Virus record (IMG/VR): IMGVR_UViG_3300046804_003469
Span: 124,001 to 188,000 of that record
Length of the DNA: 64,000 bases
Reading direction: 5' to 3' (one strand)
From: a virus
The notes under the pieces were generated by a model that ran no database searches, was not told the DNA's origin, and was given only the letters and a program-made list of their open reading frames with translations. Both the position numbers and the translations under genes were made by a program. Of the stretch, positions 29,316-38,335 are shown piece after piece (position 1 is the first letter of the stretch; the number at the start of each line of letters is the position of its first letter).

Positions 29316-31517
29316 ATGGCGACTCCTCAATTATCTCCAGGCGTACTCGTCAGAGAAGTTGATTTAACTGTAGGGAGAGCTGATAATGTATTAGAAAATG
29401 TTGGAGCAATTGCAGGTCCTTTCGCACTTGGTCCAGTTAATGAGATTGTAAATATTACTACAGAACAAGAACTTATTAATACTTTTGGAAAACCACTTTC
29501 AACAGATTCCCAGTATGAGTATTGGATGAGTGCATCCTCATACCTTTCTTACGGTGGTGTTCTTAAAGTAATCAGAACAGATAGTGCTAACTTAAATTGT
29601 GCAAATGCTGGCGTAAATACTGTTAGTAATGCATCAACTAAAATTAAAAATTATGATGATTATGTAGCAAACTGGTCTTCAACAAATTCAACATATATTT
29701 TTGCTGCTAAAAATCCAGGAACTTGGGGTAATGGATTAAAAGTTTGCATGATTGATGATCTTGCAGATCAAATTGTAGCAATTAACACTTCCAATCCAGG
29801 CAATGTTGGAGCAATTGTTGGATATGGAATGACTTATGCAATTACCAATACGGTGCTTGCTGGAATTGGAACTACTACTCCATTTACTGGTTATCTTAAA
29901 GCAATTGTTACTGGTGTAACAACAGATACACAAACTTCAAATAGTTTAGTTTCTGTTAAAATTGTTTCCAGAGTATCTTCTGGTGGAACAGAATATCCTG
30001 TATCTTATGCAGAAGGATTTGTTGGTGCTGCATTTAGTTCATATAGTTCAAACGTTAATTTTATTAACAATAGTGGTACTCTTGCTGGAACTGTTACACT
30101 TGGAATTGCTTCAGATTGGTATGGACAGCAAACTTTAGGACTGACAAATACAACAATTTATTGGAAATCAATTGCACCAAAGCCAATCTCAAATAGTTTT
30201 ACATTAAATAGATCTGGAAAAAATGATGGTCTTCATGTTGTAGTTGTTGATGATAGAGGATCTATAACTGGAGTTACTGGTAATATTTTAGAAAAGCATC
30301 TGTTCTTATCAAAATCAGCAGATTCTGTTTCAACCAGAAATTCACCACAAAGAAACTATTGGAAGGATTACTTAGCATTAAGTTCTGATTATCTCTATGC
30401 TGGTGATAATCCATCAGTTGGAGCAGATACTTATTGGAACACACAATATCGTGCTACAGGTTTCTCAACTGCTTTCAATCCATATTCTGAATCTCAAGGT
30501 GCATGGAATCAAAATGCACAAGGAGTTACTTTCAGTGCATTAGGAAATCTAACATATACATTATCTGGAGGAAAAGATTATTATGGAACTGATAATGTAT
30601 CGAACGGAATGGTTGCAAAATTAGGTGATTTATATACTTCATACGACTTATTTGCAAGCAAAGAAAATTCTAAGGTTGACTTCTTAATCATGGGTCCTGG
30701 ACTTGATAATAAATCTGAATCTCAAGCAAAAGCAAATCATCTGATTGCAATTGCCGATGGAAGAAAAGATTGTGTTGCAGTTATTTCTCCACACAGATCA
30801 GATCTGGTAAATGTAACTAATGCAGAAACACAAACAAATAATGTAATTCAGTTCTTTAGTCCACTTTCCTCATCCTCATATGCAGTATTTGATAGTGGAT
30901 ATAAGTATACTTATGATAGATTTAATAACCTGTTTAGATATATCCCATGTAATGCGGATATTGCTGGATTAATGTGCAGAACTGGAATTCAAGCCTATCC
31001 TTGGTTCTCACCTGCTGGTCAACAGCGTGGAATTTTAAATAATGCAATTAAACTTGCATATAATCCAAACCAAGCACAAAGAGATAGACTTTATCCATTG
31101 AGAATTAATTCAGTTATAAATCAACCTGGAATTGGTATTTTACTCTTTGGAGATAAAACTGCTCTTGGATATGATTCGGCATTTGATAGAATTAATGTTA
31201 GAAGATTGTTCTTAACTGTTGAGCAAGCACTTCAAAAGTCTGCACAAGCACAACTGTTCGAATTAAATGATCAAATTACAAGAGCAAACTTCGTAAATAT
31301 TGTTGAACCTTATTTACGTGATGTTCAAGCTAAGAGAGGATTATATGATTTCAGAGTGATCTGCGATGAGACTAACAACACTCCTGATATTATTGATAAT
31401 AATGAGTTTAGAGCAGATATCTATCTCAAACCAGCTAAGTCTATCAACTATGTAACTATTACATTTGTTGCTACGAGAACTGGAGTCTCGTTCGAAGAAG
31501 TTGCTGGTAGAGTTTAA
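29316..31517 (+). CDS. gp18: contractile tail sheath protein gp18
   Basis: A homologue of T4 gp18, the sheath that contracts to drive the tube through the cell envelope. The N-terminus LSPGVLVREVDLTVGRADN followed by AGPFALGPVNEI and INTFGKP matches T4 (LSPGIELKET..., GKFQWGP, VNTFGQP). The C-terminal 120 residues carry the conserved core, including NVRRLFLTVEQALQKSAQ and GLYDFRVICDETNN. 733 residues against 659 in T4. A good Shine-Dalgarno and its own late promoter fit high expression. Confidence 0.95.
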   Translation: MATPQLSPGVLVREVDLTVGRADNVLENVGAIAGPFALGPVNEIVNITTEQELINTFGKPLSTDSQYEYWMSASSYLSYGGVLKVIRTDSANLNCANAGVNTVSNASTKIKNYDDYVANWSSTNSTYIFAAKNPGTWGNGLKVCMIDDLADQIVAINTSNPGNVGAIVGYGMTYAITNTVLAGIGTTTPFTGYLKAIVTGVTTDTQTSNSLVSVKIVSRVSSGGTEYPVSYAEGFVGAAFSSYSSNVNFINNSGTLAGTVTLGIASDWYGQQTLGLTNTTIYWKSIAPKPISNSFTLNRSGKNDGLHVVVVDDRGSITGVTGNILEKHLFLSKSADSVSTRNSPQRNYWKDYLALSSDYLYAGDNPSVGADTYWNTQYRATGFSTAFNPYSESQGAWNQNAQGVTFSALGNLTYTLSGGKDYYGTDNVSNGMVAKLGDLYTSYDLFASKENSKVDFLIMGPGLDNKSESQAKANHLIAIADGRKDCVAVISPHRSDLVNVTNAETQTNNVIQFFSPLSSSSYAVFDSGYKYTYDRFNNLFRYIPCNADIAGLMCRTGIQAYPWFSPAGQQRGILNNAIKLAYNPNQAQRDRLYPLRINSVINQPGIGILLFGDKTALGYDSAFDRINVRRLFLTVEQALQKSAQAQLFELNDQITRANFVNIVEPYLRDVQAKRGLYDFRVICDETNNTPDIIDNNEFRADIYLKPAKSINYVTITFVATRTGVSFEEVAGRV

Positions 31518-31540
31518 TTTAACTAGATTATTAATTACAA

Positions 31541-31548
31541 AAGGAGGA
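31541..31548 (+). promoter_or_regulatory. strong ribosome binding site of gp19
   Basis: AAGGAGGA lies seven bases before the gp19 ATG. It is close to a perfect anti-16S match and stronger than most sites in the window, fitting the high copy number of tail tube protein. Confidence 0.7.
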
Positions 31549-31555
31549 TCCTAAA

Positions 31556-32170
31556 ATGGCAACAATTCCAGTAAGAAACCTTTCTCAATTTAAATCAAAG
31601 TTAATTGGTGGTGGTGCTCGTCCTAATTTATTTGAAGTGAACGTAACTTTCCCAACAGGAGTTAATTTAGGAATTCAGGCTGATGGTGGTGGAACATTTA
31701 ACACAGATAATTTTAGATTCCTGTGTAAGGCTGCCGCATTACCTGCATCAAACGTTGCTCCAATTGATGTCCCATTCAGAGGACGTATTTTAAAAGTTGC
31801 TGGAGACAGAACTTTTGATACTTGGACTGTAACCGTTATTAATGATGAAAACTTCCAACATAGAAGAGCATTTGAAGCATGGATGCAAAACGTTGCTCAA
31901 TATGCTGACCATGCTGGTTTAACTAACCCAGCTAGTTACATGGGTAATGCTAATGTTTATCAACTTGGAAGAACTAGATCAAATACTCAAACTCAAAGCA
32001 GCACTTCTGGTAATGCTGCTATATTAGCACAATATAAATTCATTGATATTTTCCCAACTAATGTTTCTGCAATTGAACTTTCTTATGAAAGCACTGATAC
32101 TATTGAAGAGTTTACTGTTGAGTTCCAAGTTCAATACTTCTATCCTGAAAGAGCAGGTTCTGGTGCTTGA
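31556..32170 (+). CDS. gp19: tail tube protein gp19
   Basis: A homologue of T4 gp19, which stacks in hexamers to form the inner tube. The N-terminal FKSKLIGGGARPNLFEVNV, middle LCKAAALPASNVAPIDVPFRG and RTFDTWTVTVINDENF are signature tube-fold segments. 204 residues against 163 in T4. It follows gp18 by 38 bases and has an unusually strong ribosome binding site. Confidence 0.95.
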   Translation: MATIPVRNLSQFKSKLIGGGARPNLFEVNVTFPTGVNLGIQADGGGTFNTDNFRFLCKAAALPASNVAPIDVPFRGRILKVAGDRTFDTWTVTVINDENFQHRRAFEAWMQNVAQYADHAGLTNPASYMGNANVYQLGRTRSNTQTQSSTSGNAAILAQYKFIDIFPTNVSAIELSYESTDTIEEFTVEFQVQYFYPERAGSGA

Positions 32171-32176
32171 TAAATA
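32170..32176 (+). promoter_or_regulatory. candidate late promoter before gp20
   Basis: GATAAATA overlaps the gp19 stop codon, 26 bases before the gp20 ATG. Confidence 0.45.
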
Positions 32177-32202
32177 GAGCATAAGTAAGACGAATTTTAA
32201 TA

Positions 32203-33879
32203 ATGGCAAAACTGTTTGGTTTTTCAATTAATGATGATAACAAATTGCCCGCTAGTGCGGTCTCTCCCGTTCCTCCGAATACGGATGACGGGGCTGACTT
32301 TTACCTCACTAGCGGGTTTTTTGGATCTTATGTAGACCTTGAAGGAATTTATAGAACTGAATTTGATTTAATTAAAAGATATCGTGAGATGGCACTTCAC
32401 CCAGAATGTGATGGTGCTATTGAAGATATTGTAAATGAAGCAATTGTTTCGGATACAAATGATGTTCCTGTTGAAATTGAATTATCAAACTTAAACGCCA
32501 GTGATGGTATAAAAAATAAAATAAGACAAGAATTTAGATATATTTTAGATCTTTTAGATTTTGATAAAAAATGTCATGAAATTTATAGAAATTGGTATGT
32601 TGATGGAAGAATTCACTACCATAAGATTATCGATTTAAAAAGACCTCAGGATGGCATACAAGAATTAAGATATATTGATGCCATGAAAATTAGGTATGTT
32701 AGACAAACCAAAAAGGAAAAGAAAGATCAATATAGATTATCCAATATGAATCAGGATAATCCCATGCAATATGAGTTTCCTGAAATTGAGGAGTATTTTC
32801 TTTATACTCCTCAAGCAACATATCCATCTTCAAATCCTTCAGCATTAGGAGATCAAAAAGGAATTAAGATTGCAAAAGATGCAATTACTTATTGCACTTC
32901 AGGACTTGTTGATAGAAATAAAGGATCCGTTCTTTCATATCTACATAAAGCAATTAAAGCACTCAATCAACTTCGTATGATTGAGGATAGTCTTGTTATT
33001 TACAGACTTTCTCGTGCTCCAGAAAGAAGAATTTTCTATATTGATGTAGGAAATCTTCCAAAAGTTAAAGCAGAACAATATCTTCGTGATGTTATGATGC
33101 GTTATCGTAACAAACTGGTATATGATGCAAATACTGGTGAAATTCGTGATGATCGCAAATTTATGTCTATGATGGAAGATTTTTGGCTTCCAAGAAGAGA
33201 AGGTGGTAGAGGAACTGAAATTACCACTCTTCCTGGTGGACAAAATCTTGGAGAAATTACAGATATTAAATATTTCCAAGAAAAACTTTACAGATCTTTA
33301 AGTGTTCCACCTTCAAGAATTAGTGGAGATACTGGATTCAATCTTGGCAGATCTTCTGAAATCTTAAGAGATGAATTAAAGTTCACTAAATTTGTTGGTC
33401 GTCTCAGAAAAAGATTTTCAAACATGTTTAACGACATGTTAAAGACACAATTGATTTTAAAGAATATTATTACCCCAGAAGATTGGGAAGTAATGTCACA
33501 ACATATACAATATGATTTCCTTTATGACAATCATTTCTCGGAATTAAAAGAAGCCGAACTCTTAACTGAAAGATTAAATCTTCTTGTGACTGCAGAGCCT
33601 TATGTTGGTAAATATTTCTCCAAAGATTATGTAAGAAGAAAAATTCTTCGTCAAACTGATGAAGAAATCATTGAACAAGATAAAATTATTAATAAAGAAA
33701 TTAAAGATGGTATTATTCCAGATCCAAATGCACCAATAGATCCAAATACTGGAATGCCAATGCAAGATACTGCTGGAATGAATCTTGGTCAACCAGTCAT
33801 GGAACCAGATATTCAAAAACAAGCAGATTCTGCAGTTGGAGTAAAGTCAGATTCTACTGCGCAAAAAGCAAATAAATAA
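32203..33879 (+). CDS. gp20: portal vertex protein gp20
   Basis: A homologue of T4 gp20, the dodecameric portal that nucleates the prohead and serves as DNA channel. Conserved segments include EYDLIKRYREMALHPE-like text (about residues 50-70), GAIEDIVNEAIV, RAPERRIFYIDVGNLPK and ITTLPGGQNLGEI. 558 residues against 524 in T4. The coding DNA at 32247-32322 folds into a nested hairpin followed by six T, listed separately. Its 12-copy stoichiometry contrasts with the abundant gp18 and gp19 just upstream. Confidence 0.96.
   Translation: MAKLFGFSINDDNKLPASAVSPVPPNTDDGADFYLTSGFFGSYVDLEGIYRTEFDLIKRYREMALHPECDGAIEDIVNEAIVSDTNDVPVEIELSNLNASDGIKNKIRQEFRYILDLLDFDKKCHEIYRNWYVDGRIHYHKIIDLKRPQDGIQELRYIDAMKIRYVRQTKKEKKDQYRLSNMNQDNPMQYEFPEIEEYFLYTPQATYPSSNPSALGDQKGIKIAKDAITYCTSGLVDRNKGSVLSYLHKAIKALNQLRMIEDSLVIYRLSRAPERRIFYIDVGNLPKVKAEQYLRDVMMRYRNKLVYDANTGEIRDDRKFMSMMEDFWLPRREGGRGTEITTLPGGQNLGEITDIKYFQEKLYRSLSVPPSRISGDTGFNLGRSSEILRDELKFTKFVGRLRKRFSNMFNDMLKTQLILKNIITPEDWEVMSQHIQYDFLYDNHFSELKEAELLTERLNLLVTAEPYVGKYFSKDYVRRKILRQTDEEIIEQDKIINKEIKDGIIPDPNAPIDPNTGMPMQDTAGMNLGQPVMEPDIQKQADSAVGVKSDSTAQKANK
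32247..32322 (+). terminator. nested terminator-like hairpin inside the gp20 5' coding region
   Basis: The outer arms 32248-32261 and 32303-32316 pair at 13 of 14 positions, including an uninterrupted 10-bp block CCCGCTAGTG / CACTAGCGGG. Inside, CCCGT (32266-32270) pairs with ACGGG (32288-32292) and TCCG (32274) with CGGA (32282). The 3' arm is followed directly by TTTTTT (32317-32322). I count 43 G+C in 70 bases (32247-32316), far above the surrounding DNA. The form is that of an intrinsic terminator or attenuator; activity is inferred. Confidence 0.6.
33871..33878 (+). promoter_or_regulatory. candidate late promoter
   Basis: AATAAATA overlaps the gp20 stop codon, 26 bases before the gp67-like start. 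Confidence 0.45.
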
Positions 33880-33904
33880 AAACGATTACTTATTTTTAAA
33901 AATT

Positions 33905-34066
33905 ATGGAAGAATTAATGGATATGATTGCTGCAGATGAAAGTCCTTCACAAATCAGCGATAAAATCAAAGATTTACTTTTTACAAAAGCGGCAGAAAAG
34001 ATAGATGATTTTAAACCATCTGTGTCTTCTTCTTTATTTGGTCAATTCGATACCGACGAGGAATAA
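33905..34066 (+). CDS. gp67-like prohead core protein
   Basis: 53 residues, MEELMDMIAADESPSQISDK, then a helix and an acidic tail DTDEE. Size, helical N-terminus, acidic C-terminus and position directly after the portal gene match T4 gp67, a small prohead core protein. Sequence similarity is short, so the assignment rests largely on position. The stop is followed immediately by the next ATG (TAAATG). Confidence 0.65.
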   Translation: MEELMDMIAADESPSQISDKIKDLLFTKAAEKIDDFKPSVSSSLFGQFDTDEE

Positions 34067-34387
34067 ATGAAATCTTTCAAGCAATTTATCTCAGAATCAG
34101 TTAATATTGCTGGCGATTTCACAGGAAATCTTTATATCAACTCGCAACCAGATCAACCACAGCAAGTTGGTGAGGAATATGTTGCTGATGTAATGTGGAA
34201 TGGAAGTTTATATAGGTTGGAATTAACAACTAGAAACGGAATTCCAACAAAACAAGAACTTGGTGAGCAATTACAATCAACTTATCCTGGTGTAGTTGTT
34301 CATCAAATTTATCCAATGATGGAAAAGAATTTAAATATCAAAGATGTAAAAAGATACCACCCATCAAAATTAGAATGGATTGATTGA
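34067..34387 (+). CDS. small capsid-targeted-like protein (gp68 position)
   Basis: 106 residues. The N-terminus MKSFKQFISES closely resembles the T4 capsid-targeting sequence of internal proteins (MKTYQEFIAEA) and contains ISE, a (L/I)xE site as cut by the T4-type prohead protease. The rest holds a domain VADVMWNGSLYRLEL...QSTYPGVVVHQIYP that also occurs in the protein at 25597. It lies where T4 has core gene 68. Probably an encapsidated core or internal protein; the targeting role is inferred from the motif. Confidence 0.7.
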   Translation: MKSFKQFISESVNIAGDFTGNLYINSQPDQPQQVGEEYVADVMWNGSLYRLELTTRNGIPTKQELGEQLQSTYPGVVVHQIYPMMEKNLNIKDVKRYHPSKLEWID

Positions 34388-34390
34388 TAA

Positions 34391-35821
34391 ATGGCTCAGT
34401 GGAATGTAACTACACAAGATTATTTAAATCAAGAAAGAAGTTTATTTGAAGTCGTTGGTGTCGCTTCCAGTGATGGACAAATTATTAGTGCTCAAAATCC
34501 ATTCCCAGTAACTGGAACAGTTGGAATATCATCAGAAACACTTGTAACAATCAATGCAGATACAAATTCCGTAGATGCTTTTGGAAGACAAAGAGTATCT
34601 GAACCCTTTACTCTTGGTGATTATAAACATCTTTATGCAATTGATCCAAACTTTTTAGATAGTTATTCTGGTGCTGGATCTACAGTATCATTTTTATCAA
34701 ACCAAGCGTGTGCAAGATTATCTACTGGTATTGGATCTACTGCATATTCAGTTCATCAAACTAAATTTTATCATCATTATCAACCAGGAAAATCACAATT
34801 AATTTTCAGTTCTTTTAATTTTTATGCACCCCAACAAAATGCAACAAAAAGAACTGGATACTTTGATGATAGAGATGGAATATTTTTTGAACAAGTTGGA
34901 CTTAGCACTTCAGATGGTATAAATGCTGGTATAGGAACTTATAACTGGGTTATAAGAAGTTATGTTACTGGAATTGCATCAGAAACAAGAATTCCAAGAT
35001 CTCAATGGAATAGAGATAAATTTAATGGAACTGGGGCATCTGGTATAACTCTTGATTTTACAAAAACTCAACTTGCATTTATTGATTTTCAATGGTTAGG
35101 GGTAGGTAGAGTTCGTTGTGGTTTTGCTCACGATGGAAAATTAGTGACTGCACACGAATTTTATCACTCAAATAATTTACCTACAGTATATCTTGCAAAT
35201 CCCAATCTTCCAGTTCGTTGCGAACTTAGAAACACTGGTGTTGGTATTGGAGCATCATTTGATCAAATTTGTGCCACCGTAATGTCTGAAGGTGGATATG
35301 TAGAAAGTGGAATTGATTTTTCTCATACTATGCTTACCACAAGAACAACTCCAACCCCAGCAGGAACAGAGTTTCCTTTGATTGCTATTCGCCTTAAAAA
35401 TAGTTTTCAAGGTTATCCAAATAGAATGTCAGTCAGATTGAATAACTTATCAATTTATTGCGAAACGAATAGTATTTCATATAGAGTTGTTAAACTTCCA
35501 AGTTCCTCATTTTTAAGTAATGCAGGAACTTTAACTTGGACTTCTGCAGCAAATGATAGTGGTGTGGAATACTGTATTGATGCAACAACTTATTCTGATG
35601 GAGATGAGTTTGCATCAGGATTTGTTCCTTCTGGAGCATCTCAAAACTCACTTTCTCCAGTTGCATCAGGGCAACTAAGTTCAGCAAAGAAAAATATTAT
35701 TGTTCAGAATATTGACTCAACAAGTTCAGAAGTTTATGCAATTATTGTGAGAACAATTACAACGACTGGAAATGCAACCGCAAACGTTGCTTGTTCATTA
35801 CAATGGAGAGAGATATATTAA
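34391..35821 (+). CDS. virion structural protein, unknown function
   Basis: 476 residues, inserted between the core genes and gp21. It contains VDAFGRQRVSEPFTLGDYKH (about residues 60-79), beta-rich Gly/Ser/Thr text, and a C-terminal half resembling a carbohydrate-binding or fibre-type beta fold (ATTYSDGDEFASGFVP, ACSLQWREIY end). I have seen similar proteins in marine T4-like phages as structural proteins, but no biochemical role is known to me. A head-decoration or whisker role is possible. It starts 3 bases after the preceding stop. Confidence 0.65.
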   Translation: MAQWNVTTQDYLNQERSLFEVVGVASSDGQIISAQNPFPVTGTVGISSETLVTINADTNSVDAFGRQRVSEPFTLGDYKHLYAIDPNFLDSYSGAGSTVSFLSNQACARLSTGIGSTAYSVHQTKFYHHYQPGKSQLIFSSFNFYAPQQNATKRTGYFDDRDGIFFEQVGLSTSDGINAGIGTYNWVIRSYVTGIASETRIPRSQWNRDKFNGTGASGITLDFTKTQLAFIDFQWLGVGRVRCGFAHDGKLVTAHEFYHSNNLPTVYLANPNLPVRCELRNTGVGIGASFDQICATVMSEGGYVESGIDFSHTMLTTRTTPTPAGTEFPLIAIRLKNSFQGYPNRMSVRLNNLSIYCETNSISYRVVKLPSSSFLSNAGTLTWTSAANDSGVEYCIDATTYSDGDEFASGFVPSGASQNSLSPVASGQLSSAKKNIIVQNIDSTSSEVYAIIVRTITTTGNATANVACSLQWREIY

Positions 35822-35824
35822 TTT

Positions 35825-35832
35825 AATAAATA
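35825..35832 (+). promoter_or_regulatory. candidate late promoter
   Basis: AATAAATA, 24 bases before the next start. Confidence 0.5.
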
Positions 35833-35856
35833 ACTAATAAGTGTATTATAAGAATA

Positions 35857-36408
35857 ATGACTCATAGACCAGTTGGAGCTGGTGTTTCAATCGCCACTTC
35901 CATAACTTCAGCACAATCAAGTGCATTTACATGCCAATCAAATGCAATTCGTTTAGTTGCATCTGGTGCTGGTGCATTTGTTGCGATTGGCACAAATCCA
36001 ACTGCAACTACTTCAGATTATTATATTCCAGCAAATACTGCAGCAGTTCTCACTCTTGATATTGGTTCACAAAGAGTAGTTGGTGTTACTACTGGAACAA
36101 CCACAATTATAGATTTTCCAGAAGGAACTGGTTCACCATTTGATGTTGGAGAAACAGTAACTTTGACTGCATCAAGTCAAACATATTATAACTTCACTCA
36201 TGCAACTGTTGCTTCAGTAAATAATTCTTCTGGGGTTGGTGGTTATTATTCCACAAGAATTGTAGTAAATGCCAATACTAGTGGGATTGTAACAGCATTT
36301 ACTGATGCAGATACGACTTTAAGAAAATCATTAAAAGTTGCAGCTAGAACCGATACTGGAACTGGTACACTTTATGCACAACAAATTCAAGTTACAGGAC
36401 AGGCATAA
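35857..36408 (+). CDS. small beta-rich structural protein
   Basis: 183 residues, starting MTHRPVGAGVSIATSITSAQ, rich in Ala, Thr and Val and short on charged residues. A segment SNAIRLVASGAGAFVAIGTN (about 31-50) looks like the small beta-sandwich decoration or capping proteins found beside phage capsid genes. It has its own candidate late promoter and ends one base before the gp21 ATG. Decoration function is a guess. Confidence 0.6.
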   Translation: MTHRPVGAGVSIATSITSAQSSAFTCQSNAIRLVASGAGAFVAIGTNPTATTSDYYIPANTAAVLTLDIGSQRVVGVTTGTTTIIDFPEGTGSPFDVGETVTLTASSQTYYNFTHATVASVNNSSGVGGYYSTRIVVNANTSGIVTAFTDADTTLRKSLKVAARTDTGTGTLYAQQIQVTGQA

Positions 36409-36409
36409 A

Positions 36410-37057
36410 ATGAAACTTATCAGAGAAGAAATAGAAAAAGTAAAAGTTATTACCGAAGAAAAAAACGGTAAGAAAAATCTTTATATTCAAGGTGTGTTCC
36501 TCCAAAGTGAGTGTGTAAACCGCAATGGAAGGATGTATCCTTTTTCAATTATGGAAAGGGAAGTAAAAAGATATAATGAAAACTATGTTCAAAAAGGTAG
36601 AGCATTAGGTGAACTTGGACATCCTGATGGTCCAACCGTCAATCTCGATAGAGTATCTCATAAAATTGTAGAACTCTATCAAAAAGGAAATAACTTTATT
36701 GGTAAAGCACAAATTTTATCCACTCCAATGGGTAAAATTGCAGAAGCACTTTTAGGTGATGGTGTTACTTTGGGTGTTTCTTCTCGTGGTATTGGTTCTT
36801 TAAAAGAGAATCATAAAGGGTATAAAGAAGTTGGTGAAGATTTTATGCTTGCAACTGCAGCAGATATTGTTGCAGATCCTTCTGCTCCTGATGCTTTTGT
36901 TCAGGGAATCATGGAAGGAGTTGAGTGGGTTTGGAATAATGGAATTCTTGAGCAAAGAGTTCAAGGATTTAAAACAAAGATAGATAGATTAGCAAGATCA
37001 AGACAACTTGAAGAGAATAAATTAAACCTCTTCAATGAATTTCTTGCAAATTTATAA
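36410..37057 (+). CDS. gp21: prohead maturation protease gp21
   Basis: A homologue of T4 gp21, the serine protease that cleaves the scaffold, core and capsid proteins at (L/I)xE sites. The block GELGHPDGPTVNLDRVSHKI (residues 68-87) supplies the likely catalytic His and GVTLGVSSRGIGS (118-130) the likely Ser. 215 residues against 212 in T4. I start at ATG 36410 (MKLIREEIEKVKVI); the longer reading frame upstream lies inside the previous gene. Confidence 0.93.
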   Translation: MKLIREEIEKVKVITEEKNGKKNLYIQGVFLQSECVNRNGRMYPFSIMEREVKRYNENYVQKGRALGELGHPDGPTVNLDRVSHKIVELYQKGNNFIGKAQILSTPMGKIAEALLGDGVTLGVSSRGIGSLKENHKGYKEVGEDFMLATAADIVADPSAPDAFVQGIMEGVEWVWNNGILEQRVQGFKTKIDRLARSRQLEENKLNLFNEFLANL

Positions 37058-37059
37058 TT

Positions 37060-37067
37060 TATAAATA
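37060..37067 (+). promoter_or_regulatory. late promoter (perfect TATAAATA) before gp22
   Basis: A perfect T4 late-promoter octamer, three bases after gp21 and 39 bases before the gp22 ATG. It fits separate strong expression of scaffold and capsid. Confidence 0.7.
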
Positions 37068-37105
37068 AATATAGATTAAATTACTAGGTTAATCGGAGAG
37101 TTCAA

Positions 37106-38335
37106 ATGTCTCGTGGAGATTTACAAGAAATGGAAGTAGGCACTAAGCAATCCAAAACCGCTGTCAATGCAAATGCTAAGGCAGGGGATGCAATGCCAAA
37201 ATTATCAGGAAATCTTCCTGATGGACAAACAGGAAGTTGGGAAGATCTTGGTGGACCAGATCCTTCCAACTATCGTCCAGATGATGATTCAGCAAAACTG
37301 AAGACACCTGGAGCAACTCTGAAGCAAGTCAGAGATGTTGTTAACAAGGGTGCTAAGGGTGCTGATCCAATGAAAGGTCTTAAGAAAGAAGACGCTGATT
37401 ATGATGAGGACGAAGAACTCTTAGAAGGTAAGTACGAAGAAGAGGAAGAGGAGGAAGAAGAGGAAGAGGAAGAAGAAGGTGGTAAGAAAAAAGGTAAGAA
37501 AAAAGTAGCAGAAGCTAAAGAGGAAGAGGAGGAAGAGGAGGAAGAAGAGGAAGAGGAGGAAGAAGAGGAAGAGGATGGTGAGAAGAAAGGTAAAAAGAAA
37601 ATGGAAGAAGACTTCAACATCGATGAAGATGTTGATGCTCTCGTAGGTGGTGAAGATCTTTCCGAAGAATTTAAGGAAAGAGCAAAAGTTATTTTTGAGG
37701 CTGCATTAAGAAGCAAGGTTTCTGAAATTCAAGAAGCACTTGAAGTGCAGTATGAAGAAAGACTCATCGAAGAAGTTTCTGAAATCAAAGCAGAACTTCA
37801 AGAAAGAGTCGATGCATACCTTGAGTATGTTTCTGAAGAATGGATGTCAGAAAATGAACTGGCAGTTGAGCACGGACTCAAATCCGAAATGACCGAATCA
37901 TTCCTTTCAGGAATGAAGGATCTTTTTGAAGCACATTATGTATCAATCCCTGAAGATAAATATGATGTTCTTGAGAGCATGGTAGAAAAACTTGATGACA
38001 TGGAGACAAAACTCAACGAGCAAATCGAGAAAAATATCCATTTAAACAAGCGTCTCGCAGAGTCGGTTGCTGATGGAATCTTTGAACAAGTTTCTGAAGG
38101 TCTTGCGGCTACTCAGAAAGATAAGCTCGCTTCACTTGCCGAAAGTGTTGAGTTTGAAAGTGAAGAAGAATATCGTGAAAAACTGGAGACATTAAGGGAA
38201 TCGTATTTCCCTTCAAGAGGAGCTTCTCCATCAACTAAAGCTGATACCCTTTCAGAGGGCGTAAGCATTGCTCCTGAGTCATACACAGGTTCAATGGCTG
38301 CTTATTTGAAAACTCTTTCAGCATTTAGTAAATAA
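37106..38335 (+). CDS. gp22: prohead core scaffolding protein gp22
   Basis: The main scaffold around which the capsid assembles and which gp21 then digests. Residues about 110-156 carry two glutamate runs of 14 and 18 residues separated by a Lys-rich linker. The C-terminal 220 residues are helical and charged, typical of scaffold cores, with repeated (L/I)xE sites. 409 residues against 269 in T4; the difference is mainly the N-terminal low-complexity region. Position directly before gp23 supports the call. Confidence 0.9.
   Translation: MSRGDLQEMEVGTKQSKTAVNANAKAGDAMPKLSGNLPDGQTGSWEDLGGPDPSNYRPDDDSAKLKTPGATLKQVRDVVNKGAKGADPMKGLKKEDADYDEDEELLEGKYEEEEEEEEEEEEEEGGKKKGKKKVAEAKEEEEEEEEEEEEEEEEEEDGEKKGKKKMEEDFNIDEDVDALVGGEDLSEEFKERAKVIFEAALRSKVSEIQEALEVQYEERLIEEVSEIKAELQERVDAYLEYVSEEWMSENELAVEHGLKSEMTESFLSGMKDLFEAHYVSIPEDKYDVLESMVEKLDDMETKLNEQIEKNIHLNKRLAESVADGIFEQVSEGLAATQKDKLASLAESVEFESEEEYREKLETLRESYFPSRGASPSTKADTLSEGVSIAPESYTGSMAAYLKTLSAFSK
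37436..37573 (+). repeat. GAA/GAG low-complexity tracts (poly-Glu)
   Basis: Runs of pure GAA/GAG codons at 37436-37477 (14 codons) and 37520-37573 (18 codons), with a Lys/Ala linker between. Such purine tracts are prone to length change by slippage. The antisense open frame here (poly-Ser) is a by-product. Confidence 0.9.

Noticed and set aside
36338-36409. Upstream extension of gp21
   Set aside because: It lies in another frame of the preceding gene; ATG 36410 gives the T4-like length and follows the stop directly.
37399-37716. Antisense open frame of almost pure serine
   Set aside because: It is the reverse complement of the GAA/GAG tracts of gp22; composition artefact.
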